Source of the DNA: a virus
Direction: 5' to 3' (one strand)
Length of the DNA: 25,586 nt
Virus record (IMG/VR): IMGVR_UViG_3300020220_005017
Span: 1 to 25,586 of that record
The translations under genes and the position numbers were made by a program. Below are positions 7,453 through 15,431 of the stretch, piece after piece. The notes beneath the pieces are model-generated. The model searched no databases. It was given only the letters and a program-made list of their open reading frames with translations, and was not told where the DNA came from. Position 1 is the first letter of the stretch, and each line of letters opens with the position of its first letter.

Positions 7453-8424
7453 TTATAAAATATCTATCCAAGTTTTAAATTTATAATTTGGATTAAATAA
7501 ATTATTTAAATTATCACTACTAGCTTGATATGCTTTTTGATACCACCCATGTTGTTTTCTTAATAATCCTGTATTAGTTGGATCAATACCTTCTTCTCCT
7601 TTCACTTTATAACGTTTGCTATGATGTTTTCTATTATGTACTAACAATATATTCCTAATAATAAATTGAGGTATATTACCTAATAATTTATTAGTCATAA
7701 ACATAAATGCTGTATCTTCATGAACAAAAAACATTCCCTTAGGTATATTAGCTCCTGCTTTAATTACTTCAGATGATATTATTAAACCACATCCATTAAA
7801 TTTATGTTGGGGTAATATTATAACTTCTGGTGACTCTGTTCTATTATTAATTTCATCCATTTCTTTTTCACTCATAGTATATCTTAAACTCCACCAATTG
7901 GTAGTATCACCCTCAATAAATGGTTTATCAGTGAAATCAGGATGTTCAAGTAATTTCCAACTATTATCCCACATTTTACATCCACCAAAGAAAGATAAAT
8001 ATTTGGGTGTTTGACTTTTTACTTGTTGATGTAATTGATCTAATATAATAAACATTTGTTTTGGGGCTAACATATCTGATTCACCCCAAACTAATATATC
8101 TACTTGTTCACAATATTTGTCATTAAATTCTCTTCTATAATCAGCTATTGAATATATCTTATCTGAATAACATTCCCAATTTACTCTATATCCATCATCA
8201 AATAGATCAATTATTGGTTTCATTAATTCATTTATTACTAATTCAAATTCTTCTTTAGTACCATCAAATTTTTCTAGTTGTTGTCCTTGTACTATAGCAA
8301 AATCAATTATAATTTTATCTTTATTATAATTATCTATAGCTGATTTAATAGTTGAAATATATTCTTTAATAATTTTAACTTCATACCATTGTACTAAGCA
8401 GCCTATAGCAAATTTATTTTCCAT
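7453..8424 (-). CDS. Putative GT-A-type glycosyltransferase
   Basis: This 323-residue soluble protein has no family signature I can name with confidence. A buried strand ending in an acidic motif, ILVWGESDMLAP (110-121), looks like the metal-binding loop of a GT-A enzyme (E-x-D in place of D-x-D). A later strand-turn, KFNGCGLIISSEV, and the acidic FFVHEDTAFM resemble the acceptor-side and catalytic-base motifs of GT2 proteins. The C-terminus is basic and aromatic. Its start lies inside the 3' end of the methyltransferase gene (11-base overlap), in the context TTAAGTTATG. A glycosyltransferase role is inferred from these motifs and from its neighbours. Confidence 0.6.
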   Translation of the reverse strand: MENKFAIGCLVQWYEVKIIKEYISTIKSAIDNYNKDKIIIDFAIVQGQQLEKFDGTKEEFELVINELMKPIIDLFDDGYRVNWECYSDKIYSIADYRREFNDKYCEQVDILVWGESDMLAPKQMFIILDQLHQQVKSQTPKYLSFFGGCKMWDNSWKLLEHPDFTDKPFIEGDTTNWWSLRYTMSEKEMDEINNRTESPEVIILPQHKFNGCGLIISSEVIKAGANIPKGMFFVHEDTAFMFMTNKLLGNIPQFIIRNILLVHNRKHHSKRYKVKGEEGIDPTNTGLLRKQHGWYQKAYQASSDNLNNLFNPNYKFKTWIDIL

Positions 8425-8983
8425 AACTTAAAATTATACCTTCATGATCAACTAATATTGATGTTGGATTATAAGTATATCCAGCTCCTTGTCCTATATA
8501 TTTTTCTATTTTTAAACCTTCTTCAATAGATTTTAGAATAGCATTTCTAACTCCATTAGCAGGTTCAACACTATGCCCATAATCATCAAAAATAAAATAC
8601 ATTCCTTTATTATTATCTAATAAAGATAAAGATGTATTTATATCATATATAACAGCCTCATAAGTATGAATGCAATCTATAAACACAACATCCATTTTAG
8701 GCATAGCTAAAAAAGTATTTGGATTATAAGCATCAGCTGTGTAATATATAATATTATTTTTATCAGGATTGTTTTTTTTGGCTAAATTAGTGTTATTTAA
8801 ACTATGATCTACAGTATGTATATTTTTAAATAAATCACTTAATATTCTAGTTGTCCAACCATGATTAGTACCTATTTCTAAACATGTATTTAAATTTTTA
8901 TCTTTAAAAAAATCAACTAAATCTTCTTTAAATTTTAAAGATGTTGTATTTTTATCTTCTGTTTTATCTGGTATATTAACCAT
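8414..8983 (-). CDS. SAM-dependent methyltransferase (class I, Methyltransf_24-like)
   Basis: This 189-residue protein has a class I methyltransferase core. CLEIGTNHGWTTRIL (34-48) is motif I for SAM binding, the strand IHTVDH follows, and MDVVFIDCIHTYEAV carries the H-T-Y signature seen in sugar and small-molecule O-methyltransferases of this group. I chose the ATG at 8983, 17 bases after the upstream stop; extending to 9031 would need a TTG and overlap the glycosyltransferase gene. It resembles the methyltransferase at 10673-11266 in both motifs, so the two may be paralogues. The likely role is O-methylation of a sugar or glycan; the acceptor is not evident. Confidence 0.82.
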   Translation of the reverse strand: MVNIPDKTEDKNTTSLKFKEDLVDFFKDKNLNTCLEIGTNHGWTTRILSDLFKNIHTVDHSLNNTNLAKKNNPDKNNIIYYTADAYNPNTFLAMPKMDVVFIDCIHTYEAVIYDINTSLSLLDNNKGMYFIFDDYGHSVEPANGVRNAILKSIEEGLKIEKYIGQGAGYTYNPTSILVDHEGIILSYGK

Positions 8984-9000
8984 GTTAGTTAAAAAATTTA

Positions 9001-9774
9001 TTATATATAATTTTGTTTTATTAAGTCCCAAGTTTGTTTCATTAATACACTTCTTTGTTCTCTAGGTATACCATTAAAATGCCATATATAACCATGTTTT
9101 ATAAAAATAGGTTCTCCAGTTATTATAGATTGAGCTAAAGCTTGAGTCATTATTAATTGAGACATATTAAATTTTTTAGATAGATATTTAAACCTATTTT
9201 TGTAAAAACTTTTAGCTAAAAAATTAATTGGTGTTTGATCAGTACCTTTTCTTAAAGTATTATGTTGTAAATCATATAATTTATTTTGATATTTACTATA
9301 AAAATTTTTAACAACATCACAAAATTCTTTACCATCAGAAGGTAACACTACAACTCCATTATTAACATAATTAGTCCAATCTAAATCAATATCTTTAAAT
9401 TCATCAAAACTATTTCTATAACCATCTATACTATTATTAATCCATTCTAAACTAATATCATCATTAACAGCTGCGTAATTGTCTCCAGCCATGTCAAATA
9501 TGTTAGGTGTGTCCCATCTAACCATAGTATCAATATCAATCATAGCTATACGACCAACATCTGTAATTCCACTAGCTTCTAATAAATTATAAACATACCA
9601 TCTTTGCCAAGTTGGTCTCATTACATTCACATCAACTAATGGATCTTCTAAAACAAATATTTCTAAATTATGTTTTTGAGCATAATAATTCCAAGTTAAT
9701 AATGACCATTCTTTATAGGTATCTAAATTAGGATCATTAGCTTTAAGTGATGTAAAGAATAAAATATTTTTCAT
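9001..9774 (-). CDS. GT8-like glycosyltransferase
   Basis: This 257-residue protein has the order of motifs expected in GT8-type GT-A enzymes: an N-terminal strand ILFFTS, the DxD motif in AMIDIDTMV (Asp80, Asp82), a NNGVVVLPS strand, GTDQTPINF where the catalytic region lies, and HFNG near the end, comparable to the H-x-x-G metal and substrate site. It should be a retaining transferase using a UDP-sugar; the sugar is not known. Its ATG overlaps the stop of the preceding gene (ATGA). No membrane segment or signal peptide is visible, so it acts in the cytoplasm of the infected cell. Confidence 0.82.
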   Translation of the reverse strand: MKNILFFTSLKANDPNLDTYKEWSLLTWNYYAQKHNLEIFVLEDPLVDVNVMRPTWQRWYVYNLLEASGITDVGRIAMIDIDTMVRWDTPNIFDMAGDNYAAVNDDISLEWINNSIDGYRNSFDEFKDIDLDWTNYVNNGVVVLPSDGKEFCDVVKNFYSKYQNKLYDLQHNTLRKGTDQTPINFLAKSFYKNRFKYLSKKFNMSQLIMTQALAQSIITGEPIFIKHGYIWHFNGIPREQRSVLMKQTWDLIKQNYI

Positions 9775-10670
9775 TGTATAAAATTTGGATGATACTGAAT
9801 AGCTTTAGGTTGTTGAATATTAATATATGAAGCATATTTCATTGGGTCACTATCTTGTTTATTAGGCCTCATAATAACATCTTTATCTATTTTATTAATA
9901 GTGTTATGTTTTATTTCTTGTAAACCCTTTTCAAAGTTACCCCAATACTCTTCTGAACGAACTATTTGATCATAGCGTAATTGTTTGTTTTTATCAAACC
10001 TAAACCAGTTATAATGATATGTATATAAATCAGATTTGAATAACATATTGTAATTTTGTTTTTCAAACTGATTAGTTATTTGTTTATAAAAATCTAAACC
10101 ACCATAGCATATAGCTATTTTTCTACCTTTAACTCTACCAATAAATGGATTATTATTTTTCTCAATATAATTTTGAGTCTCTAAAAAGTCTAACCATATA
10201 CTAGTAAAACCTTGATTTGGTTTTAATTGTTTTAATAAATAAGTAATATTGTCTTTATCTGATTCTAAATGAAAAATATCTGGTTCGTAAGGAAAAATAT
10301 AATCACCTGTTTCAACTTTAACTCCTAACTCATCCCAATTTGACACAGCATAAGTATATGCTTCAGGAGCATTCATGTTATCATTAAACTTCATCTCATT
10401 ATGTATCCATTGTGTATTAGGATATTTAATAGATGCTTCTTTAATTAATGTTTGTGTTTCTAATGTATCCCAAGCTAAGTTAGTGTCTTGATAGCAATAT
10501 TTTTCTCTAAATGCTTTATCAATATCAGTTTTACTCTCAGGACCTTTAGGAAATAAACCTTCATTATATATAACTACATCTGGATTAATTGTATCTACTA
10601 GGTTAGATATTTGACATTTAATAAAATGTGATTCACCAAAGTTAGGTGTTATAACTATTCGTCTTGACAT
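9771..10670 (-). CDS. Putative glycosyltransferase-like protein
   Basis: This 299-residue soluble protein is not one I can place in a named family. It starts with a Rossmann-like strand (RRIVITPNF) followed by a helix (HFIKCQISNLVDTI) and a strand (PDVVIYNEGLF), as in GT-A folds. A buried strand with an acidic end, GDYIFPYEPDIFHLE, may be the metal-binding region. Many Trp, Tyr and Asn residues lie in the C-terminal half, consistent with carbohydrate binding. A glycosyltransferase role is inferred mostly from context, between a methyltransferase gene and the GT8-like gene that it overlaps by four bases. It could also be another nucleotide-sugar enzyme. Confidence 0.5.
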   Translation of the reverse strand: MSRRIVITPNFGESHFIKCQISNLVDTINPDVVIYNEGLFPKGPESKTDIDKAFREKYCYQDTNLAWDTLETQTLIKEASIKYPNTQWIHNEMKFNDNMNAPEAYTYAVSNWDELGVKVETGDYIFPYEPDIFHLESDKDNITYLLKQLKPNQGFTSIWLDFLETQNYIEKNNNPFIGRVKGRKIAICYGGLDFYKQITNQFEKQNYNMLFKSDLYTYHYNWFRFDKNKQLRYDQIVRSEEYWGNFEKGLQEIKHNTINKIDKDVIMRPNKQDSDPMKYASYINIQQPKAIQYHPNFIQ

Positions 10671-10672
10671 TA

Positions 10673-11266
10673 TTAATCTTTTTTAATTACACCTATACCA
10701 GCCCAGTCACTATTAACATTGAACTCAATTTTATCTCCTTCTAATTCATTCCATAATTTACCTACATATACATTTCTATCTCTATGTCGTTGAGTATCAT
10801 TTATATCATGAAATGCTATATAACCACCTTTTTTAACTAAAGATGAGTACATTATATAATCTTGTTTTACACCTTCATAAGTATGATCTCCATCTATAAA
10901 AAGAAAATCAATTTCTTTACTGTTTAAAATTTGATTTAATAATTCAAATGTTTTAGATGAATGTGAGTCACCTTCTATAAAAATACACTCATGTCCATAC
11001 TTTTCTGTAAACATCTTATTACGTTTAGTAGTTTCTTCTCTAGTGATACCACCATGAATACCTTCTACAAGATCAATACTTATTTTAATTCCTGATGTTA
11101 GTTCACACCATAGCATAAGTGTACCTCCAAATTTAGTTCCTATTTCAACTATAATCTTAGGTTGTAACTTATAAACAAATTCAGCTAATGCTTCAATTTC
11201 TTCTCGTTCTTGAGGCATATATAACTCATATGCTTTATTTAATATGTTATTTATAACATTATTCAT
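10673..11266 (-). CDS. SAM-dependent methyltransferase (CmcI/Methyltransf_24-like)
   Basis: This 197-residue class I methyltransferase has motif I as VEIGTKFGGTL (40-50) and the characteristic IDFLFIDGDHTYEGVKQDY (119-137), where DGDH binds metal and cofactor in the cephalosporin-hydroxylase/rhamnosyl O-methyltransferase group. A GGYIAFHD strand follows. These enzymes are usually Mg-dependent O-methyltransferases acting on sugars or natural products. It sits two bases downstream of another methyltransferase gene, so two successive methylations, or two different positions, may be involved. The core is complete for its length. The glycan acceptor is an inference. Confidence 0.88.
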   Translation of the reverse strand: MNNVINNILNKAYELYMPQEREEIEALAEFVYKLQPKIIVEIGTKFGGTLMLWCELTSGIKISIDLVEGIHGGITREETTKRNKMFTEKYGHECIFIEGDSHSSKTFELLNQILNSKEIDFLFIDGDHTYEGVKQDYIMYSSLVKKGGYIAFHDINDTQRHRDRNVYVGKLWNELEGDKIEFNVNSDWAGIGVIKKD

Positions 11267-11268
11267 AA

Positions 11269-11817
11269 TTAAAAGTACATATAGGCAAATTTATCATTAT
11301 TAATAGGATTAACAACAACATTAATATTAGGAATATTATTTTGTATAGTATCTACTTCTCCATCAGCTATATCTTCAATAATATAAAGACCACCTGTGTT
11401 CATTAATTTACTAAATCGTTCAAATGTTTTTATTTGATGTGATGGATTATGACTCCCGTCATCAATAATGATATCAAATTTATCAGGGTATAAAGAAGTA
11501 AATTGATTAAAAATATCATCATTATCTTCAACTGTATTCATCTTAAATAATGATACATTATAATTTGATAAATTATTTTTAACTTCATCAATAGAAGTTC
11601 TTGTAAACATATCTATTCCAATAATATTTTTAGCATTAATAAAATAATCAGACCATAATTTCATACTCTCACCATTCCATACTCCTATCTCTAAAAAATT
11701 TAAATTAAGTTGTTGATATTTTAAAAAATTATCTTCATAAAAATCCTGTACATAAGTATGCTTACTATGTTTATCAGTTTTATATTTTTTTGTTTTTAGA
11801 ATTTCCATTAATTTCAT
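11269..11817 (-). CDS. SAM-dependent methyltransferase (MycE/TylF-like)
   Basis: This 182-residue class I methyltransferase resembles macrolide sugar O-methyltransferases. An N-terminal YKTDKHSKHTYVQDFYE segment is typical of the group that includes MycE-type enzymes. Motif I is NFLEIGVWNGESM (40-52), and FDIIIDDGSHNPSHQI carries the acidic metal-binding motif, followed by GGLYIIEDI. The expected reaction is Mg-dependent O-methylation of a sugar hydroxyl. Its motif spacing differs from the two other methyltransferases nearby, so it is a distinct enzyme rather than a recent copy. Ten bases separate it from the epimerase gene upstream. Confidence 0.86.
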   Translation of the reverse strand: MKLMEILKTKKYKTDKHSKHTYVQDFYEDNFLKYQQLNLNFLEIGVWNGESMKLWSDYFINAKNIIGIDMFTRTSIDEVKNNLSNYNVSLFKMNTVEDNDDIFNQFTSLYPDKFDIIIDDGSHNPSHQIKTFERFSKLMNTGGLYIIEDIADGEVDTIQNNIPNINVVVNPINNDKFAYMYF

Positions 11818-11827
11818 ATAATATGCT

Positions 11828-12823
11828 TTATTTCTTCCAGTATGTATAAATTCCTTTATCTAATTCATATGATGGCCATACAAATCTATCTCTCATAGGT
11901 TGTTGTTTAGCCCAATCCCACATTTGAGTTAATCCTTCTTTTAAATCAGTTTTATGTTTAAAATCTAATAATTCAATTGATTTTTGCCATGTTGGAACTG
12001 AGTGTTTAACTTCATGTCTGTATTCATGGTATTTAACTTCACCACCACCCATAATTTCTCTTAGTGTATCATTAGCTTCACTTATTGAATATTCTTTAAT
12101 ACCACCTAAGTTAATAATTTGTTTTAATGCTTGTGGTCTAACAGCTGCATTCCATAACGGTTCTAATGAATCATCTATATAACTAAATGCTCTTGTTTGA
12201 CTACCATCTCCAAATATAGACATTGGTTCATTATTTAAATGTTGGAACATCCAAATACCTAATACATTTCTATACTTATCCCAAATATTTTGTTTAACAC
12301 CATAAACATTATGTGGTCTAATAATACACCAATCTAAACCATGTTGTTCACCTGCAATTTGGATATCCATCTCACAGCTGTATTTGGCAACACCATATGG
12401 ATCAATTGGTTTTGGAGTATGTGATTCATCAAACATACTTCCTTCTCCATAGCCATAAACAGCTAATGTTGAAGTAAACACTAAACGTTTAATATCATAT
12501 TTAATACATTGATTAATAATTCTGGCTGTTGCTACTAAATTATTTTTATAGTTATATTCTCTAATAAATGGAGATAAACCCTCAGCAGCATAAGCAGCAA
12601 AATGAAATACATAATCAAATTTATGGTTTTGAAAACAATTTTCAATTGGATGATCAACTAGATTCATTTGCCAAAAATTGATTTTTGGGTTTATGTTTTC
12701 TCTATAACCACCACTTAAATCATCAATACCAACTACTTCTACTTCAGGATGATTATTAATAATCCAATCTGCTAATTTAGATCCTAATAACCCAGCTACC
12801 CCAGTGATTAATACTTTACTCAT
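11828..12823 (-). CDS. NAD-dependent UDP-sugar epimerase (extended SDR, GalE-like)
   Basis: This 331-residue protein is a full-length extended SDR. Features are GVAGLLG at residues 8-14 for NAD binding, GIDDLSGG as the second strand, FTSTLAVYG (116-124) with the catalytic Ser/Thr, and YGVAK (Tyr143, Lys147). The middle part (HNVYGVKQN and IFGDGSQTRAFSYIDD) matches the GalE / UDP-glucuronate 4-epimerase / RmlB superfamily layout, where the latter segment helps bind the nucleotide. Epimerisation or dehydration of a nucleotide sugar is expected; which one cannot be decided from motifs alone. The start overlaps the stop of the upstream small gene by four bases. Confidence 0.92.
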   Translation of the reverse strand: MSKVLITGVAGLLGSKLADWIINNHPEVEVVGIDDLSGGYRENINPKINFWQMNLVDHPIENCFQNHKFDYVFHFAAYAAEGLSPFIREYNYKNNLVATARIINQCIKYDIKRLVFTSTLAVYGYGEGSMFDESHTPKPIDPYGVAKYSCEMDIQIAGEQHGLDWCIIRPHNVYGVKQNIWDKYRNVLGIWMFQHLNNEPMSIFGDGSQTRAFSYIDDSLEPLWNAAVRPQALKQIINLGGIKEYSISEANDTLREIMGGGEVKYHEYRHEVKHSVPTWQKSIELLDFKHKTDLKEGLTQMWDWAKQQPMRDRFVWPSYELDKGIYTYWKK

Positions 12824-13245
12824 TCAATTATTTTTTTTAAAAGACTATCAATATTATTTTTATTTCTAGATCTACCCTCATTTGCTTTACGAAGACGTTT
12901 TTCATTAACTGTCATTCGTTCTATATTAGGTGTTTCTTTTTTAGCTTCTTCTAATCTAGCTCTATCAGCTTCACCAATGTTGATATCATTCTGAATTAAT
13001 TCTTCTAATTCTTCAATAATAGCACTTTCATTAAATGTTCTAAATTCACTTACATACTCATAAGACTTGTTAGTTACTGATTCAGTTAACAATTCAGATA
13101 TTTTTAATTTTATCTCATTAATAACTCTATTTTGATGTTCTACTTTATCTGTTAAACCATCTTTATTAAAAAAATATAACTTAATATTTTCAGTTATAAG
13201 TCTATCAAAGTAAGCACTTAATGTATCTATATTTGTCACTTTCAT
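12820..13245 (-). CDS. Hypothetical charged helical protein
   Basis: This 141-residue protein appears almost entirely helical and highly charged, with heptad-like stretches (for example EHQNRVINEIKLKISELL and IIEELEELI) and a basic C-terminus rich in Arg, Lys and Asn. No membrane segment, cysteine cluster or catalytic motif is visible. It is joined by ATGA overlaps to both neighbours, a glycosyltransferase-like gene upstream and the GalE-like gene downstream, so it is certainly translated with them. It may be a phage protein that happens to be embedded in the sugar module, or a scaffold for these enzymes. I do not recognise the family. Confidence 0.72.
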   Translation of the reverse strand: MKVTNIDTLSAYFDRLITENIKLYFFNKDGLTDKVEHQNRVINEIKLKISELLTESVTNKSYEYVSEFRTFNESAIIEELEELIQNDINIGEADRARLEEAKKETPNIERMTVNEKRLRKANEGRSRNKNNIDSLLKKIIE

Positions 13246-13964
13246 TTTTTAAAATTATTATTTAATATAGTTAAAAACTCTGAAGATATCAAACTATATA
13301 ATCCTTTATCTTGTAATTTTTTATATATATCCTCTTGATCTGGTTTAAATGATAATACAATTATAGGCTTAATAGCTGAGTCATATCTTAGTTGAGCATG
13401 AGTCATTCCAACATTCCATCTTTGATTAATAGAAGTCATTTTATGTTTTATTGGAGAGTTTTTTCTTAAAAATCCTATAATCACTTCATCACTACTAACT
13501 TTAACTTCTTTATTTTCTTCTAATGTGTCAACAATATATTGGAGTGTTGGTTTGCAATTTTTATTAAAATAAATACTACCACAATTCCATTCTCTAGTTC
13601 CTACATACTCAGCTCCAGCTACATCACCATCAAATTGAGGAAATACCATAGGTGATATCTGCCAACTGTCATGATCATGTAACCAAAATTCTTCATTAAT
13701 AATACCTTTATCAATTAATTCTAAAGCACCATACCAAAAGTTATGAAAACCACTCCATTCACATATATTAGTTAATAAATAGGATTCAATTCTATTATAA
13801 TTAAATTTAAAATTAGTACCAAGAATAATATCTTCTCTCTTCCATCCTAACCTTAAACTATTATCTATTTGAGCTTTAAAATATCTAAACAAGTCCCCAT
13901 CATTCCATCTATTAGCTCCATGGTTATTAGTTTTAATTTGATTATATACTATAACATTCTTCAT
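13242..13964 (-). CDS. Putative DxD glycosyltransferase (GT-A)
   Basis: This 240-residue soluble protein has an EEFWLHDHDSW segment (91-101) whose D-x-D (Asp97, Asp99) sits at the end of a hydrophobic strand, as in metal-dependent GT-A transferases. It is followed by GDVAGAEYVG, then a WNCGSIYFNK strand like the conserved N/C-G-x-x-x-F turn of GT8/GT2-like enzymes, and a late INQRWNVGM segment. I infer a nucleotide-sugar-dependent transferase of a poorly described family. Its ATG overlaps the UDP-sugar dehydrogenase stop by one base (TAATG), and its stop overlaps the next start (ATGA). Confidence 0.65.
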   Translation of the reverse strand: MKNVIVYNQIKTNNHGANRWNDGDLFRYFKAQIDNSLRLGWKREDIILGTNFKFNYNRIESYLLTNICEWSGFHNFWYGALELIDKGIINEEFWLHDHDSWQISPMVFPQFDGDVAGAEYVGTREWNCGSIYFNKNCKPTLQYIVDTLEENKEVKVSSDEVIIGFLRKNSPIKHKMTSINQRWNVGMTHAQLRYDSAIKPIIVLSFKPDQEDIYKKLQDKGLYSLISSEFLTILNNNFKK

Positions 13965-14809
13965 TAATAGGGAATTGGTGTTGGAGTAATTGCTCTACCA
14001 ACTAAATTTTTCCAATCTTGTTCTGGTCTAACTTCTAAATTTGTTTTCCAAGCAGCTTCAAGTGTATTCATATTAACACCTAATTCTTTACCCATTGTGA
14101 TTAATGCATTAATGTCTTTAGGAAAGCATGTCCCACCAAATCCTAATTTACCATCATGGCCAGGAACATTAGTATGTGAATTACCAATACGAGGATCAGA
14201 TACAAATCCTTCTAATGCTTTATTCCAATCAGCACCTAATATTTCAGACATTCTATAAAATTCATTTACAACAGATACTTTAACAGCTAAAAATGTATTG
14301 GCCATATATTTAATAAACTCTGCTGTTGTTGTATCAGTTAATATATAATGTTTTTGTCCAAATCGAACTTTAAATAATTCTAATACTTTTTCTGTGTGTT
14401 GAGTATCACCTCCAATCACTATTCTAGATTGAGTCAACATATCCAGTTTGGCGGTTTTTTCAGTTAAAAACTCAGGACAAAACACTATATTAAATTTATG
14501 TTTATTAATTAATGATTTTGTGGTACCTGGTAATACAGTTGATTTTAAAATAAAAATAGCATTTGTGTTATATAAACCTATATTACTAAAGAAATTTTCA
14601 ATATATGAAATATCTTGTTCACCACTTTCTTTCATTGGGGTTGGTAAACATACAAATATAAAATCTTGAGTTAATACTTCTAATAATGTATGGGTTGATT
14701 TTATAGGATTAATATCAAATATTTTAACATCAGCCATAGGTAAAAAAGCATATGCTTGAGACTCACCTACAAAACCATTTCCAATAATTCCTACTTTAAA
14801 TTTGCTCAT
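13964..14809 (-). CDS. UDP-glucose/GDP-mannose-type 6-dehydrogenase, short form
   Basis: This 281-residue enzyme has the NAD-binding GIIGNGFVGE (7-16), FVCLPTPM, the KSTVLPGTT loop, the CPEFLTE strand, the central-domain EFIKYMANT helix with its catalytic Lys, and the active-site cysteine in FGGTCFPKD (224-232, Cys228). The reaction is two-step oxidation of a nucleotide sugar C6 to the uronic acid. The usual C-terminal nucleotide-binding domain is absent: the protein ends about 50 residues after the cysteine, against 390-440 residues for typical members. I chose the ATG at 14809; a longer frame would need a TTG at 14839 and overlap the upstream gene more. It is intact otherwise, so this looks like a real short form rather than a broken gene. 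Confidence 0.88.
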   Translation of the reverse strand: MSKFKVGIIGNGFVGESQAYAFLPMADVKIFDINPIKSTHTLLEVLTQDFIFVCLPTPMKESGEQDISYIENFFSNIGLYNTNAIFILKSTVLPGTTKSLINKHKFNIVFCPEFLTEKTAKLDMLTQSRIVIGGDTQHTEKVLELFKVRFGQKHYILTDTTTAEFIKYMANTFLAVKVSVVNEFYRMSEILGADWNKALEGFVSDPRIGNSHTNVPGHDGKLGFGGTCFPKDINALITMGKELGVNMNTLEAAWKTNLEVRPEQDWKNLVGRAITPTPIPY

Positions 14810-15422
14810 AAAACTTATTTTGTTTTTCTTGTCTATCAATTGTTTTAGGATGTATTAAATCATATCCTTGAGGTAAGTTAGCTATTGTTTTCCATCCTTG
14901 TAAACGCTCATGTACCTTATTTTTCCATTGAATATCCTTTTTATTAATACATATACGAGTTTGGTAATCTGGATAATTGATCCAATCATTATCATCTATA
15001 AACCATCTCCATTTATCAATATGATTACGAGTCAATCCTTCAACTGTATTAATACGAGGTAAAGATATAACATCAACTAAACCTTTATTCATATCTAACA
15101 CACTGTGGATATTATTAGCTAATCCATCACTTAAGTATTCATCAGCATCAATAAAAAATACCCAATCACGTGTGCAATGATTTTTTAAATTATTTTTAAA
15201 TGAAGCAAAATCTTTATTTAATCCAAAATATATTCTATGATAATCAAATTTACCTCCAATATTATATTTATTAGCTACTTTTTTAACCTCATCTGTAGAT
15301 GTATTATCTAATTGAACCATTATTTCATCCTGTGGTTTAATAATAGTTACTAGTTGGTCTAGTAGATATTCTAATTCAACATGTTCATTACAAGCTGTAA
15401 TAGCAAAACTAATTGTTGACAT
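14796..15422 (-). CDS. Family 2 glycosyltransferase (WaaE/KdtX-like)
   Basis: This 208-residue GT2 protein begins SFAITACNE and has IMVQLDNTSTD (34-44) for nucleotide binding, FFIDADEYLSDG (89-100) with the D-x-D metal motif, and a C-terminal NKVHERLQGWK segment in which V-H-E marks this subgroup. The group includes the small lipopolysaccharide-core glucosyltransferases such as WaaE/KdtX. It likely transfers a hexose in the cytoplasm. It is preceded by TAAGTTATG and lies nine bases after the zinc-ribbon gene; it overlaps the dehydrogenase gene by 14 bases. At about 210 residues it is somewhat short for the family, but the core motifs are complete. Confidence 0.88.
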   Translation of the reverse strand: MSTISFAITACNEHVELEYLLDQLVTIIKPQDEIMVQLDNTSTDEVKKVANKYNIGGKFDYHRIYFGLNKDFASFKNNLKNHCTRDWVFFIDADEYLSDGLANNIHSVLDMNKGLVDVISLPRINTVEGLTRNHIDKWRWFIDDNDWINYPDYQTRICINKKDIQWKNKVHERLQGWKTIANLPQGYDLIHPKTIDRQEKQNKFYEQI

Positions 15423-15431
15423 AACTTAATT

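Noticed and set aside
8984-9031. Upstream extension of the methyltransferase at 8414-8983
   Set aside because: The longer frame needs a TTG start and overlaps the GT8-like gene. The ATG at 8983 gives a normal protein with a 17-base gap.
8635-11255. Minus-strand TATAAATA sequences (8642-8635 and 11255-11248) matching the T4 late promoter
   Set aside because: Both lie inside coding sequence, none was found in a gap upstream of a gene, and several such 8-mers are expected by chance in DNA this AT-rich.
14810-14839. N-terminal extension of the UDP-sugar dehydrogenase from position 14839
   Set aside because: It would start at TTG and overlap the upstream gene by 44 bases. The ATG at 14809 directly precedes the NAD-binding strand as in the family.
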